Of a DNA stretch of 64,000 nt, positions 1-8,963 are shown in pieces (position 1 is the stretch's first letter; every line of letters begins with the position of its first letter). The notes below the pieces were generated by a model. It saw nothing but the letters and a program-made list of their open reading frames with translations. It was not told the DNA's origin and made no database searches. Origin of the DNA: Candidatus Allofournierella pullicola (GTDB lineage: Bacteria > Bacillota > Clostridia > Oscillospirales > Ruminococcaceae); the NCBI GenBank assembly GCA_019114225.1, contig DXFW01000040.1, positions 1-64,000 on the forward strand. Direction: 5' to 3'. A program made the position numbers and the translations under genes.

Positions 1-60
1 CTCCCTTTGCTTGCTTGTGCAGTTGGCAGACCGCACTCCCAGTATAGCAAAGGGAGTTTT
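1..60 (+). terminator. Hairpin with T-tract at window edge
   Basis: A 10-bp stem (1-10 with 47-56) closes a 36-nt loop and is followed by TTTTTCTTTTT. It looks like the 3' end of a plus-strand transcript that begins before the window. What gene or RNA it ends cannot be told. Confidence 0.5.
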
Positions 61-93
61 TCTTTTTCCATTATCGACATTAGTCTTCTTTTG

Positions 94-116
94 AACCACT
101 CGCCTAGCGAGTGGTT
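94..116. repeat. Perfect 10-bp inverted repeat
   Basis: AACCACTCGC at 94-103 pairs with its reverse complement at 107-116 around a 3-nt loop. There is only a weak T-run after it. It may be an auxiliary terminator between the two facing terminators at 1-60 and 126-164. Confidence 0.4.
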
Positions 117-125
117 TTCGGTATA

Positions 126-164
126 CAAAAAAAGCCGCCCTGTGAGCGGCGCTCACAGGGCGGC
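126..164 (-). terminator. Rho-independent terminator of the SUFU gene
   Basis: A perfect 14-bp stem (134-147 with 151-164) is followed on the minus strand by seven Ts. It lies 10 bases beyond the stop codon of the large minus-strand gene at 174. Confidence 0.85.
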
Positions 165-173
165 ATAGGTTGG

Positions 174-3100
174 TCAGAGGGTCAGCCGGACGGGCCGCCG
201 CCCGGCCAGGGCGAGGGCCAGACGGTCGCGGCCGGAGGCGGCGGGTTCGGGCGGCATGTCGGGCAGGGTGAACTCCACCCAGCCGGCGCCCATGGCGGCG
301 GGCACCGCGCCGTACTGCTCATACCAGCGGCGGGCAAGGGCGGCAAGGCGAGGGCCGCTTTCGCCCAGGGGAAGCTTTTCAAACACCTCCCAGGGAGCCG
401 CTGCCGCCACCCGGGCCAGCACCACCGGGCGGGTGAGGCCGTCTTCGCCCCAGAGGCGGGCGAAGGGCTTTGTTCCGGTCTGCGGCTCGTTCGGAACCTG
501 CAAGCCGTCCAGACTCTGCCACAGCCCCTCCTCCACAGCCAGCAGCAGGGGGATATACTTATCCCGGATGGCCTGCCGCCGGGCGTAGTTGAAGGCAGCC
601 AGCAGAGGGTCGGGGTCCTTCATGGGCGGGAAGTAGCTGCACCGGCCCTCCAGCTGCCCCATCAGAGCCCGGGCCGGCTCAGGAGGCTGGCCGTCCCCCG
701 GAATGTCCTGGGCCAGCCAGCTGGCCCGGCGGCGGTCCATCACCGCGGCCATGCCCTGGTAATAGTGCTCGTCAAAGGGCACGAAGAGATAGGCTTCGTC
801 CTGGAACTCGTCGGACTGGTAACGCACCGGCCCGAACCAATCCAGGGACCAGCTGTCCACATCGTTGGGGAAGGAGGGCGCTTCGTTCTCGCCATAATAA
901 TAGGAAGCGAAGGCCTGCCCTTCCTCGCTGAAGAGGTTGGACCACAGCTTGCCGCCCAGTTCGTCCCGGATGAAGGGGCGCAGGTCGGCGGCCGCGCCGT
1001 CCTGCAGAACGGCCTGGACCAGGGCCTCGTGCCCGGCCAAAAACTCACCGCTCATCAGGCCCCGCTCGATACACCAGCGGAGGTAGATGGCCAGATGGCC
1101 GTAGGCCGCGGCGGGTTCCACCGCCAGGTGTTTTTCGTGCAGGCTCTGCAGGTGCCAGGCGGCGTTGTCCAGCAAGAAGGCGTCCGGGTCCTGTTCCTCC
1201 AGCCAAGCGCAGGGACGGTCCGGCATTACCACAAAGCTGACGCCGTCCATGTGGTCCAGCAGCGCCTCGGCGCCGTTTTCCTGCTTGAACTCCATCTCCG
1301 CCCGGTGAAGGGGGATGACCTGGTAGAAGTTGATCTCGTCCTCGCCGGACAGGGGGCAGACGTCGCCGCCGGGCAGCACCCCCTGCAGGCCCACCAGCAG
1401 CGCGGCGCACAGGCCGGTATCCGGCGCGTAGGGCTCCTGATTGTCCACCGTGTGGCCCCAGCCCAGCCAGGTGTTGCAGGCGCCGGGCAGCCGCGCCAGG
1501 CTCTTGAGCAAACGCAGCGGCCAATACCACCGCTCATCCTGCAAAGACTCCTGGTCCAGCTTCCAGTCCGGGGGAAGGGCGATGGCCAGTTCCGCCCGCT
1601 CCAGCCGGTGCCCGGCCAGCTCGGGGGGCACGTTCATCCGCCGCGCGCCCATGCCCATGGTGATGATGGTGTAGAAGTTGCGGTCGTCGTCCGGCGGCAC
1701 GACGCACAGGTCCACGTGGATGTCCGGCGAGACCAGCTCGTGCAGCACCTGATCGAAGGGGCCCACATGGCGGCGGATGTGCTCTTCCACCAGCTCCATC
1801 TGGTGCTCGGTGTAGACCCACTGGGGCGTGGGCTCCTCGTCCTCCGCCTGCTCCTGCCTGCCCCACCACTCGCAGGAGGCAGGCGTTCCGTCCTCGTTCA
1901 AAAGCACCTGGAAGCGTCCCCCTTCGGCGCTTTTGGAGCGACCCAGCAGCCGCACGCCGCGGTCCAGCCCGAAAAGCACCGTTTCCAGTTTGCCGGGGCC
2001 GCCCTCCGGGTCGGCGGGGGCAAGCCAGCAGCCGCTGTCCAGCCGGTCACGCTGGAGGCGCAGCCAGTCCCGGCCCAGCTTGGAAAGCCCCGCCTCGTTC
2101 ATCAAAAACACCACTTCCACCCGGCGGCCCTCCACCGTGCGGTGGAAGGTGCAGTAGGGCGCGCTGGGGGAATAGTCCTCTTCGGCAGGGGCAAACAACT
2201 CAAAGAAGTCCGCAAGGCCCGCCTCGTCCAGCACCATGCAGGAGATGGCCTGCTGCTTTGCCGCCGCGCCTTCGTCCTGTCCTGCCTGCAGCTTTTGGTC
2301 AAAGTCCGGGTCGATCCAGTGGTTTTCCATCTGCTCCAGGCTCGCCCCTGCCTCGATCTCCCGGCGCAGGGTGAGGAATTCGTAATCGCCGGGCACCAGT
2401 TCCAGGCCCCGTTCCACCGCCGCCAGGGCAGCTTCTTTCTCGCCGAAGTGGCTGCGGAGCTTGGCCGTCAGCAGCCAGGCCCAGGGGTAGTCCGGTTCCT
2501 CCACGGTGCCCTGCTCGGCGTATTGGCGGGCCTCCTCCAGCCGCCCGCAGTACATCAGCGCGGCGGCGTAGCGGTAATACCAGGTGCCGCAGCCTTTGGC
2601 CGCGGGCTCGGAGGCGGGCAGCCACTGGGCGGCCCGGTAGTAGTATTCGTACTCGTCCACGTTCAGGCAGGCGTAGGCATACCACAGGGCGATCTGCAAA
2701 TCGCGCCGGGCCTGCCGCTCGGAAAAGCGGCCCTCCTGCCGGCCTTTTTCGATGAAGTCCGTGAGGTATTGCAGCACCTGATAGAAATAGCCGCTGCTGG
2801 CCTCCAGATAGCTTTCCATCGCCTCGATGTCCCCGGGGGAAAGCAGCGAGCCAGTCTCGGGGTGCACCGGGGCCTCCTTTTCCTCTTCGGCGTTCCACAG
2901 CCGCACGGTGCCCACGTCCCGCCGGAAGGAATGGAAGGACCCCCACGCAACACCGGAGGCGGCAAAGAACTCCGCCGCAGCGTCCAGCACGGCGGGCAGG
3001 TCCCAGGCGATGAGGTCCAGATAGCCGCAGAAAAGGCCCATGGCGCCGCCCAGCAGGGTCACCTTGTCCGGGCCCGCGGCGGCGGCAAGCGCCTCTTCCA

Positions 3101-4100
3101 GCTGACCGCGCAGGGCAAAGGCCTGCGCGCCCCGCTCCTCGGGGGCAGACCCGCCCAGCGGCCAGCAGATAAAGCCTGCCGCCGCGCCGTCGTCGTGGAG
3201 CAGGTCCACCGCGCCGCTCTCCCCCGCCAGGTACTGGCGCACCAGCGCCGGGCAGCGGGTGGAGCCGGCGATGGTGTCCAGCCGCCAGTCGGCGTCCGGG
3301 TCCTCGTTGGGTTCCAGATGGTAGGTGACGTAGCAGTTTTCCAGGCTGGCCGCCGGGTCGTCCGTTTCGCCCTGTTCCGGCGCGCCGGGCACATCCTCCA
3401 TGGAGGCAAGGTCCACACTCACCTTCCAGTGCTGTGCCAGCGGGGCGGGCGCCTGGCGGACGAACTGCGCCAGCTGGAGCAGGCGCGCCCGGTCGCCGCC
3501 GGGGAAAAAGACCAGTTCATATCCTTCACCCCGGCGCAGGGCAAACTCCGGCCGGGCAAAAGCGAGGTTCAGCGCGCCCTCCGCCAGTTTCTCCGCTTTG
3601 CTTTGCTCTCCCTCGTCCAGCAGGCTGCGCACCTGCGCTTCCCGCCGGGCAAACTCCGCCCACGCCTCAACGGCACGGCGGCGGAAGGGCCGCTGGAACC
3701 GGGGCAGGGTGAGCCGGCGGCGGCAGTCGTCGATGAGCTGGCGGATCTCTTCCCGGCTGTTGCGCTGGGGCGAATCTCCGGGGTGCAGCTCCAGCGCCCG
3801 CTCCAGATACGAAAGGGCCGCGGCCTCCCGGTCCAAGTAATAGCAGGCGTAGCCCATGCGGAAGTTCCAGCTGTAGGGGTCGGGGCAGTCGGACTCGTGG
3901 CGGGCCATCAGCTCCAGCGCCCGCAGCAACATCTCCCGGCCTTCCGGTTCGTCGAGCTGGGCCAGGTTGTTGTAGGCCCGGGCCAGTTCCATATCGGTGG
4001 CGGCGGTGCGCTGCTCTTCGGGCAGCGCTTCCAGCGCCTGAACGATCTTTTCGTGTTCCTCCGCCTCATGCCACAGGCGGCACTGTTCCAAAAGGTCCAT
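174..4100 (-). CDS. Giant TPR / suppressor-of-fused (SUFU) domain protein
   Basis: A 1308-residue protein with no signal peptide or membrane segment. Residues about 35-125 and 500-590 look like tetratricopeptide repeats. Residues about 775-950 match the bacterial SUFU domain, with the typical run HELVSPDIHVDL, then TIITMGMGARRMNVP, then WYWPLRLLKSLARLP. The remaining N- and C-terminal thirds are not recognised. Bacterial SUFU domains are known mostly from polymorphic-toxin immunity proteins and from uncharacterised single-domain proteins. No toxin gene is visible beside this one, so an immunity role is only a possibility. The start at 4100 is chosen because AAAGGAGG lies upstream and a good promoter is at 4147-4175. 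It was probably the gene just downstream of rpsI before the island inserted. Confidence 0.75.
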   Translation of the reverse strand: MDLLEQCRLWHEAEEHEKIVQALEALPEEQRTAATDMELARAYNNLAQLDEPEGREMLLRALELMARHESDCPDPYSWNFRMGYACYYLDREAAALSYLERALELHPGDSPQRNSREEIRQLIDDCRRRLTLPRFQRPFRRRAVEAWAEFARREAQVRSLLDEGEQSKAEKLAEGALNLAFARPEFALRRGEGYELVFFPGGDRARLLQLAQFVRQAPAPLAQHWKVSVDLASMEDVPGAPEQGETDDPAASLENCYVTYHLEPNEDPDADWRLDTIAGSTRCPALVRQYLAGESGAVDLLHDDGAAAGFICWPLGGSAPEERGAQAFALRGQLEEALAAAAGPDKVTLLGGAMGLFCGYLDLIAWDLPAVLDAAAEFFAASGVAWGSFHSFRRDVGTVRLWNAEEEKEAPVHPETGSLLSPGDIEAMESYLEASSGYFYQVLQYLTDFIEKGRQEGRFSERQARRDLQIALWYAYACLNVDEYEYYYRAAQWLPASEPAAKGCGTWYYRYAAALMYCGRLEEARQYAEQGTVEEPDYPWAWLLTAKLRSHFGEKEAALAAVERGLELVPGDYEFLTLRREIEAGASLEQMENHWIDPDFDQKLQAGQDEGAAAKQQAISCMVLDEAGLADFFELFAPAEEDYSPSAPYCTFHRTVEGRRVEVVFLMNEAGLSKLGRDWLRLQRDRLDSGCWLAPADPEGGPGKLETVLFGLDRGVRLLGRSKSAEGGRFQVLLNEDGTPASCEWWGRQEQAEDEEPTPQWVYTEHQMELVEEHIRRHVGPFDQVLHELVSPDIHVDLCVVPPDDDRNFYTIITMGMGARRMNVPPELAGHRLERAELAIALPPDWKLDQESLQDERWYWPLRLLKSLARLPGACNTWLGWGHTVDNQEPYAPDTGLCAALLVGLQGVLPGGDVCPLSGEDEINFYQVIPLHRAEMEFKQENGAEALLDHMDGVSFVVMPDRPCAWLEEQDPDAFLLDNAAWHLQSLHEKHLAVEPAAAYGHLAIYLRWCIERGLMSGEFLAGHEALVQAVLQDGAAADLRPFIRDELGGKLWSNLFSEEGQAFASYYYGENEAPSFPNDVDSWSLDWFGPVRYQSDEFQDEAYLFVPFDEHYYQGMAAVMDRRRASWLAQDIPGDGQPPEPARALMGQLEGRCSYFPPMKDPDPLLAAFNYARRQAIRDKYIPLLLAVEEGLWQSLDGLQVPNEPQTGTKPFARLWGEDGLTRPVVLARVAAAAPWEVFEKLPLGESGPRLAALARRWYEQYGAVPAAMGAGWVEFTLPDMPPEPAASGRDRLALALAGRRPVRLTL

Positions 4101-4146
4101 GGGGTGCGATCCTCCTTTGCCCCCGGGGGGCGTGTATTCTACTCCG

Positions 4147-4175
4147 ATTATACCGAAAGCGGCAGCGAAACACAA
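4147..4175 (-). promoter_or_regulatory. Sigma-A promoter of the SUFU gene
   Basis: On the minus strand TTGTGT, a 17-bp spacer and a perfect TATAAT, about 45 bases ahead of the start codon at 4100. Confidence 0.6.
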
Positions 4176-4253
4176 TGCCGCAAAAAGACAAAAACTCGCA
4201 ATTGTCTTTATTTATCGTTCACAACACCGCCCGTGCGTCTTTTCCCGGTCTTG

Positions 4254-4293
4254 CAGCAAAAAAGCCCCGGAACCAAACGGTTCCGGGGCTTTT
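4254..4293 (-). terminator. Displaced original rpsI terminator
   Basis: A perfect 15-bp stem (4260-4274 with 4279-4293), loop AAAC, followed on the minus strand by six Ts. It sits 20 bases beyond the stop codon of the displaced rpsI 3' end at 4313. The natural reading is that this was the terminator of rpsI before the island separated the two. Confidence 0.8.
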
Positions 4294-4312
4294 GAAGCAA
4301 AGGGTACTGAAA

Positions 4313-4362
4313 TCAGCGCTTGCTGAACTGGGGAGCCCGACGGGCAGCCTTCAGGCCGTACT
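4313..4362 (-). repeat. attL: displaced 3' end of rpsI
   Basis: The minus strand reads the last 15 codons of S9 and a TGA stop. It aligns over 50 bp with 25734-25783, with 44 identities. The longest identical blocks are 14, 11 and 10 bp, and similarity ends abruptly after GTACT on the island side. Identical peptide with synonymous differences points to two different parental rpsI genes. Confidence 0.9.
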
Positions 4363-4424
4363 ATATGCTGTCTGTCATGCAAATTTCGCTTCGTTCTGCG
4401 GTTTTTCGAGCTTTCATTTTTGTG

Positions 4425-4446
4425 TTAACCCATGGTGTAACCCATT
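4425..4446. repeat. Left arm-type repeats
   Basis: TTAACCCAT at 4425-4433 and GTAACCCATT at 4437-4446, between attL and the recombinase stop codon. The same words recur four times near the other end. This is typical of integrase arm-binding or excisionase sites. Confidence 0.55.
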
Positions 4447-4449
4447 ACG

Positions 4450-4827
4450 CTAACTCACAGCCATTCCAGTACCAAATGCTCTATTCACGGCTGCAAGTAA
4501 CTGCTCAGGCCTGTTGTACTTCACCTTGGCATAAACGTCCATAGTGATCTTACTCTTTTCATGGCCTGCCAGATACTGCACAGTTTTGGGATCTACCGAT
4601 GCATGGATGAGGTTAGTTATATATGTATGCCGTAGCTGATGAGGTGTCACCCTGAAGTCCAAGCTGTAGACCACTTTGGAATTATGTGCCGCAGCTTTAC
4701 CCAGTTGAGGTTTTACCGTAATATAGGCAATCCATTTACTTGCTTGCACCGCTCCGCTGGATCCATCTTGGCATGCCTGGCCGTCTGTGACCTTGACCTT
4801 GCACAAATGAATTACCGCTATATTCAA
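4450..4827 (-). pseudogene. Tyrosine recombinase (integrase), C-terminal remnant
   Basis: About the last 75 of 125 residues form the C-terminal catalytic part of a phage/ICE tyrosine recombinase. They contain HQLRHTYITN (His and second Arg), GHEKSKITMDVY with the nucleophile Tyr, and the usual NRPEQLLAAVNRAF tail. A full enzyme has about 350-400 residues. The DNA-binding domains and the first catalytic Arg/Lys region are missing, and the first 45 or so residues do not look like integrase. It lies 87 bp from attL and points toward it, the normal position for the integrase of such an element. It is almost certainly inactive. Confidence 0.8.
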
Positions 4828-5125
4828 TACGTCAAACGTAGATGAATTACTTATTGCTTTTGTTGAAATTTGTGCCTATTGAATATTGATGGCAGAAAGC
4901 AAGTTCTATATAATGAGAGCATAGTGATTTTCACTCGATGTATTTGTTCTTTTAATCAGCAAGAATTGTATGGTAAACAAAGCCTGTGAACCGCAGCACT
5001 CCGCCGACTGAATAAACAATGAATCCCTGCTTCGATTTCGGACACGGACGCTGACGAGATCCACCAGCACGAGATTTGATACCGTGCTTTTCGTATCTAT
5101 AATTCGAGTTTGTGAGGAAAAGCTT
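4828..5125. other. Non-coding junction and long sulfatase leader
   Basis: No convincing gene is seen. The segment carries the promoter at 4886-4914 and, after it, a predicted untranslated leader of about 205 nt before the sulfatase start. No known riboswitch motif is recognised in the leader. It may simply be scar sequence left when the integrase was truncated. Confidence 0.5.
4886..4914 (+). promoter_or_regulatory. Promoter for the first sulfatase
   Basis: TTGATG, a 17-bp spacer and TATAAT on the plus strand. The predicted transcript start is near 4921. Confidence 0.55.
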
Positions 5126-6529
5126 ATGTCACATCCTAATATTATTATAATCCTTTTGGATGACCTTGGCTGGATGGATCTGTCCTGCCAAGGGAGCAAG
5201 TTTTACGAAACGCCGAACATCGACCGGTTGTTCCGGAGCGGCATGTCCTTTGATAACGCCTACGCAGCCTGCCCTGTGTGCTCGCCCAGCCGGGCAAGTA
5301 TCCTTTCCGGCAAGTACCCGGCCCGGCTGCATTTGACCGACTGGATCGATCATGGGAACTACCATCCCTGCAAAGGCAAGCTTGTGGATGCTCCGTATAT
5401 CAAGGGTCTGCCGCTGCAGGAGTATTCCCTGGCCGCGAGTCTGAAAGATGCCGGATACCAGACCTGGCACCTGGGCAAATGGCATTTGGGCAAAAACGAG
5501 ACCTATCCGGAAAAGCACGGCTTTGATGTGAACATCGGTGGCTGCTTTTGGGGTCACCCCGCCCACGGCTACTTCAGTCCCTACCATTTAGAAACACTCA
5601 CTGATGGTCCTGATGGAGAATACTTGACGGAACGGCTTGGAAATGAAGCAGTGAAACTGATTCGGGGCCGGGATAAGCGGCGTCCGTTCTTCTTAAACTT
5701 CTGGCATTACGCTGTTCACGTCCCCTTGCAGGCTCCCAAAGAACTGGTAACGCACTTTGAAGAGAAACTCAAGCAGATGGGCTTGGATCAGATTGATCCC
5801 TTTGAAGTGGGCGAACATTTCCCCATTGAGGCTAAAATGGATCAGCACGTCCTCCGACGCACGGTACAATCTGATCCGGTCTATGCTGCTATGATCTATT
5901 CTATGGACCAGACAGTTGGCCAGTTGATGGACACACTGCGGGAGGAGGGACTGGAAGAAGACACCATCATCGTCTTTACTTCCGACAATGGCGGTCTTGC
6001 GACGGCCGAAGGCTCTCCCACCTGCAATTATCCCCTCTCGGAGGGCAAGGGTTGGATGTATGAAGGCGCAGTGCGAGAGCCCTTGGCTGTGGTATGGCCT
6101 GGCCATATCCTGCCCGGAACGCTTTCTCACGAACTGACCACCAGCCCGGATTTCTATCCAACGTTGCTTGAACTGGCTGGTCTCCCCCTTCAGCCCCAAC
6201 AGCACGTTGATGGTATCAGCTTGGCCCCGCTCCTGCTTGGCAAAAACAACTCTCTTGACCGCGAAGCCATCTTCTGGCACTACCCTCACTATGGCAATCA
6301 AGGAGGAACCCCTGGTTCCTCCCTCCGTAGCGGTAAATGGAAATATATTGAGTTCTATGAGGACAACAGCCGCCACTTATTCGACCTTGAAACCGATATC
6401 GCAGAAAAGCATGATGTGGCATCGATTCACCCCGAATTAGTGGAGAGATTTCACCAATTGTTGTCAGAATGGCTGTCCGATTGCAAGGCATATTTCCCCA
6501 CCGTCAATGCGGACTATGGTGCTGACTGA
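5126..6529 (+). CDS. Type I sulfatase (Cys-type), cytoplasmic
   Basis: A 467-residue arylsulfatase-family (S1) enzyme, which hydrolyses sulfate esters. The N-terminus IIIILLDDLGWMDLSCQG gives the metal-binding Asp pair. The signature CSPSR begins at Cys52, the residue converted to formylglycine, and KWHLG and TSDNGG follow as expected. A Cys signature suits maturation by an anaerobic radical SAM enzyme, and one is encoded at 20300. No signal peptide is seen, so it should act in the cytosol, unlike most Bacteroides glycan sulfatases. The start at 5126 follows GAGGAAAAGCTT; an ATG 42 bases upstream lacks a ribosome binding site. The sulfate position and sugar it attacks cannot be read from sequence. 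It is a single-gene unit with its own promoter and terminator. Confidence 0.9.
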   Translation: MSHPNIIIILLDDLGWMDLSCQGSKFYETPNIDRLFRSGMSFDNAYAACPVCSPSRASILSGKYPARLHLTDWIDHGNYHPCKGKLVDAPYIKGLPLQEYSLAASLKDAGYQTWHLGKWHLGKNETYPEKHGFDVNIGGCFWGHPAHGYFSPYHLETLTDGPDGEYLTERLGNEAVKLIRGRDKRRPFFLNFWHYAVHVPLQAPKELVTHFEEKLKQMGLDQIDPFEVGEHFPIEAKMDQHVLRRTVQSDPVYAAMIYSMDQTVGQLMDTLREEGLEEDTIIVFTSDNGGLATAEGSPTCNYPLSEGKGWMYEGAVREPLAVVWPGHILPGTLSHELTTSPDFYPTLLELAGLPLQPQQHVDGISLAPLLLGKNNSLDREAIFWHYPHYGNQGGTPGSSLRSGKWKYIEFYEDNSRHLFDLETDIAEKHDVASIHPELVERFHQLLSEWLSDCKAYFPTVNADYGAD

Positions 6530-6560
6530 TTCTAAGCTTCTCGTCTTCCTCCATTTATTC

Positions 6561-6607
6561 AACACCCCCTGTATTGGCGCAAGCCATACAGGGGGTGTTG
6601 AGTTTTT
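6561..6607 (+). terminator. Terminator of the first sulfatase gene
   Basis: A perfect 14-bp stem (6561-6574 with 6586-6599) followed by GAGTTTTT. Confidence 0.85.
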
Positions 6608-6650
6608 CCGAACGCGTACCGGAAAAAAATCGCAGGTGAGACCTTAACAA

Positions 6651-6694
6651 TAAAACAGCTGCCGCTTGTCTTTCAGAGAACAAACGGCAGCTGT
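6651..6694 (-). terminator. Terminator of the MFS gene
   Basis: ACAGCTGCCG at 6655-6664 pairs with 6685-6694. The minus strand continues with TTTTATTGTT. It lies just beyond the stop codon at 6703. Confidence 0.75.
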
Positions 6695-6702
6695 CAATCA
6701 AA

Positions 6703-7920
6703 TCAGCGAACATCCTTCGGCAGATTGCGGAACAGCACGAAGGGGAACACCAGCAGGAGCAACCCTAATAAATACAAGCTTTGCAGCGGCAGACCAGCAG
6801 TGTTTTTGTCCAGCACCTCGATCAGAGCCGAGCATATTGAAGTTCCCACCAGGGAAGCAACGCCACTGATCAAGGAGTATGCTGAGAAATACACGCTTCG
6901 CATCTCGGCATCACTGGTTGCGACTCGCAGCTGCAGCGTTCCCACTGAGATACCGGACATGGGCAGAGTACTCAGCACCAGATAGATCGGCGCAATCCAA
7001 AATCCATTTTGGGGTCCAGAGAAAAACAACAATAGTGCCAGCAGGGCGTACAGCACAAAGATATTGGAAAGGCAGGTCTTCCAGCCTATCCTGGAGGCGA
7101 TACGGGAAAACACCGGCGCAAACGCGCCGCGCAGAATGTTTCCGGCCGTTCCCCATATCATAAGGGTGATGAAATCGATGTTCAGCACTCTCACCGCATA
7201 CACTCCGAACAAGCCACCAACGAACACATTGGCGAAACACCAGGAAGCGTTTGCCATGATGACCTTGGTGTGGTCTTTGTTCTTCAGCACCTGCAACAGA
7301 GTGGTGAGCGAACCGCCCTGTGAACGACCGGCGACCGGTGCGCTTAGTAAAGGCAGAATTGCCAGGCTGGTCAGCAGCAGCACGGCCTCCGCGATTCCCG
7401 CCAGAAAGAAACCAGCTTGTAGATTTCCCATCCGCTCCGATACTGAGATGGTGATTTGGACGGCCGCGTTGGCTACCGTGTAGATCAACATGAACAGGGT
7501 CTCACGGGCGGTGTAATAAGAGGTACAGTGCTCGGCTTCTGCAAGTTCGACTTGCCAGTTCTCGTAGGCGGGCGCCGAGAGTTGCTGAATGCCCTGCATG
7601 ACGAAAAGCAGTATGCAGAAAATGGCCGCACCGCTCGACATCGGCAGCAGAACCGTAAAGAACACCAGGCAGATGCTGACTCGCCACAGGACGTTCATGC
7701 CCACCAAAAAACGATGCTTGTGATTAAGCCTGGCGTAGAACAAACCACCCACAGGCTGTAGTGCCAGAAAGGTGGAGGAAAGGCCGGTAAGAAGATTTGA
7801 CAGGCCCAAAGGAAGATTGTAATACTGAGTGAGCTTGGCAATTAAAAAGCCCGTGCAGATCCAGTACGCGCTCATGGAAAAATTGTACTCAAGAATAAAC
7901 AACCGCAGTCGATGGCTCAT
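6703..7920 (-). CDS. MFS transporter
   Basis: A 405-residue integral membrane protein with about 12 hydrophobic segments and the layout of the major facilitator superfamily. There is a short basic loop near residue 70 (ARLNHKHR) in the place of the family's loop 2-3 motif. The start at 7920 (MSHRLRLF) is preceded by GAGGAACAG; the reading frame stays open 18 codons further up but without a good site. It is on the minus strand, downstream of and in the same direction as the AraC gene, with a terminator between them. Inside a glycan locus it could import sugars or export products such as monosaccharides or sulfate. The substrate is unknown. Confidence 0.8.
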   Translation of the reverse strand: MSHRLRLFILEYNFSMSAYWICTGFLIAKLTQYYNLPLGLSNLLTGLSSTFLALQPVGGLFYARLNHKHRFLVGMNVLWRVSICLVFFTVLLPMSSGAAIFCILLFVMQGIQQLSAPAYENWQVELAEAEHCTSYYTARETLFMLIYTVANAAVQITISVSERMGNLQAGFFLAGIAEAVLLLTSLAILPLLSAPVAGRSQGGSLTTLLQVLKNKDHTKVIMANASWCFANVFVGGLFGVYAVRVLNIDFITLMIWGTAGNILRGAFAPVFSRIASRIGWKTCLSNIFVLYALLALLLFFSGPQNGFWIAPIYLVLSTLPMSGISVGTLQLRVATSDAEMRSVYFSAYSLISGVASLVGTSICSALIEVLDKNTAGLPLQSLYLLGLLLLVFPFVLFRNLPKDVR

Positions 7921-8016
7921 AAACTGTTCCTCATTTGCAAATAGCATTTTGGGAAGGACCATATAGTAAGGCAATGCTATTTTACTCGGAAGAACTCAAT
8001 TCCGCAATAGGCAAAA

Positions 8017-8065
8017 TTAAAAGCGCCCTTTCGAATGCGAGGTGTTCGCAACACAAAGGGCGCTT
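8017..8065 (-). terminator. Terminator of the AraC gene
   Basis: AAGCGCCCTTT at 8021-8031 pairs perfectly with 8055-8065. The minus strand continues TTTTAATTTT. Confidence 0.8.
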
Positions 8066-8073
8066 GTCCGCTC

Positions 8074-8904
8074 TCAAGTGGAAGAATTTCTTCCCCGATA
8101 TTCGGAAGGAGATATTCCGAATCGCTTTTGAAAACTCTGTGAAAAATAGTTTCCGCTGCTAAAGCCCAGATTTCCACTAATGCTCACGATGCTACGATCG
8201 GTGGTCTCCAGCAGAAACTTGGCATCTCGGAACCGGCAGGATAGCATGTGCTCGATAGGGCTTACTCCATACCGTTTTTTGAACGCACGAATGAGACCAC
8301 ATCGGTTCAGTCCCACCTTGTCGGACAGCATCTCTAAGTTCAAAGGACTTGTGTAGTTGTCGTCAATGTATTGTTTGACCCACGCAATGCTGCTCTGTAA
8401 ACGGTTTTCAGTACTGACTTCCTGCTTGATTTCGCCGCCGGTAATTCTCGACAGATGGATCATAATGAGCTGTGCGATTCGCAGCGCTGCTCCAGAATAT
8501 TGCTTTTTCTTGTTCTGCAGCTCGCTTATCAATAAGGTCAGCAACTGCACCATGCCCTTACTATCCGCAACAAAAGAGCCGTGATAATAGCCGTTAGAGT
8601 CTGTAGGAAGGTTGGAATAGCCGCCCTTGATTCCAAGCACCACCCACTCTACTGGGGATTCCGGGATGGCTCGCTCCACATGTTCGGTGTCTGGATTGAT
8701 GAGAACGAATTCGTAAGGATGCAGCGTAAAACTAGAGTCACGCACAAAGAACTCACAGTCTCCGCTCACACAGAAGAAGATTTCAAGAAAGGAATGTGCG
8801 TGCCGAGTACCAATCCAGTGCTTTTCATAACGGAAACTGGTCACATACAGCAACTGAAGACCATCCTCCGCCACCGCATCTTCCAATTCAAAAAGATTGT
8901 ACAT
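8074..8904 (-). CDS. AraC-family transcriptional regulator
   Basis: 276 residues. The N-terminal half is an AraC-type cupin (RHAHSFLEIFFCVSGDCEF, then NPDTEHVE), the usual effector-sensing domain. The last about 100 residues hold two helix-turn-helix units, with NLEMLSDKVGLNRCGLIRAF and the family signature SISGNLGFSSGNYFSQSF. The start at 8904 (MYNLFELE) follows AAGGCGGTGACCTT; a longer reading frame of 101 more residues runs into the promoter region and has no regulator-like sequence. It is transcribed away from the ABC/glycosidase operon across a 197-bp gap. It is the likely local activator of that operon, responding to an imported sugar or breakdown product. Confidence 0.88.
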   Translation of the reverse strand: MYNLFELEDAVAEDGLQLLYVTSFRYEKHWIGTRHAHSFLEIFFCVSGDCEFFVRDSSFTLHPYEFVLINPDTEHVERAIPESPVEWVVLGIKGGYSNLPTDSNGYYHGSFVADSKGMVQLLTLLISELQNKKKQYSGAALRIAQLIMIHLSRITGGEIKQEVSTENRLQSSIAWVKQYIDDNYTSPLNLEMLSDKVGLNRCGLIRAFKKRYGVSPIEHMLSCRFRDAKFLLETTDRSIVSISGNLGFSSGNYFSQSFQKRFGISPSEYRGRNSST

Positions 8905-8963
8905 AAGGTCACCGCCTTGTATTTTCGGCCCTTGAATAGCCGAAATGTGAAATATGTATAACG

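Noticed and set aside
111-4295. A 1394-codon plus-strand open frame opposite the SUFU gene
   Set aside because: It mirrors the minus-strand gene in very GC-rich DNA, has Pro/Gly/His/Ala-rich nonsense composition and no ribosome binding site.
4099-4544. Short plus-strand frames over the left junction
   Set aside because: They run through the old rpsI terminator and the displaced rpsI codons, which read on the other strand.
4639-5199. Short open frames on both strands between the integrase remnant and the sulfatase
   Set aside because: No ribosome binding sites, no recognisable motifs, and overlap with the promoter and leader of the sulfatase.
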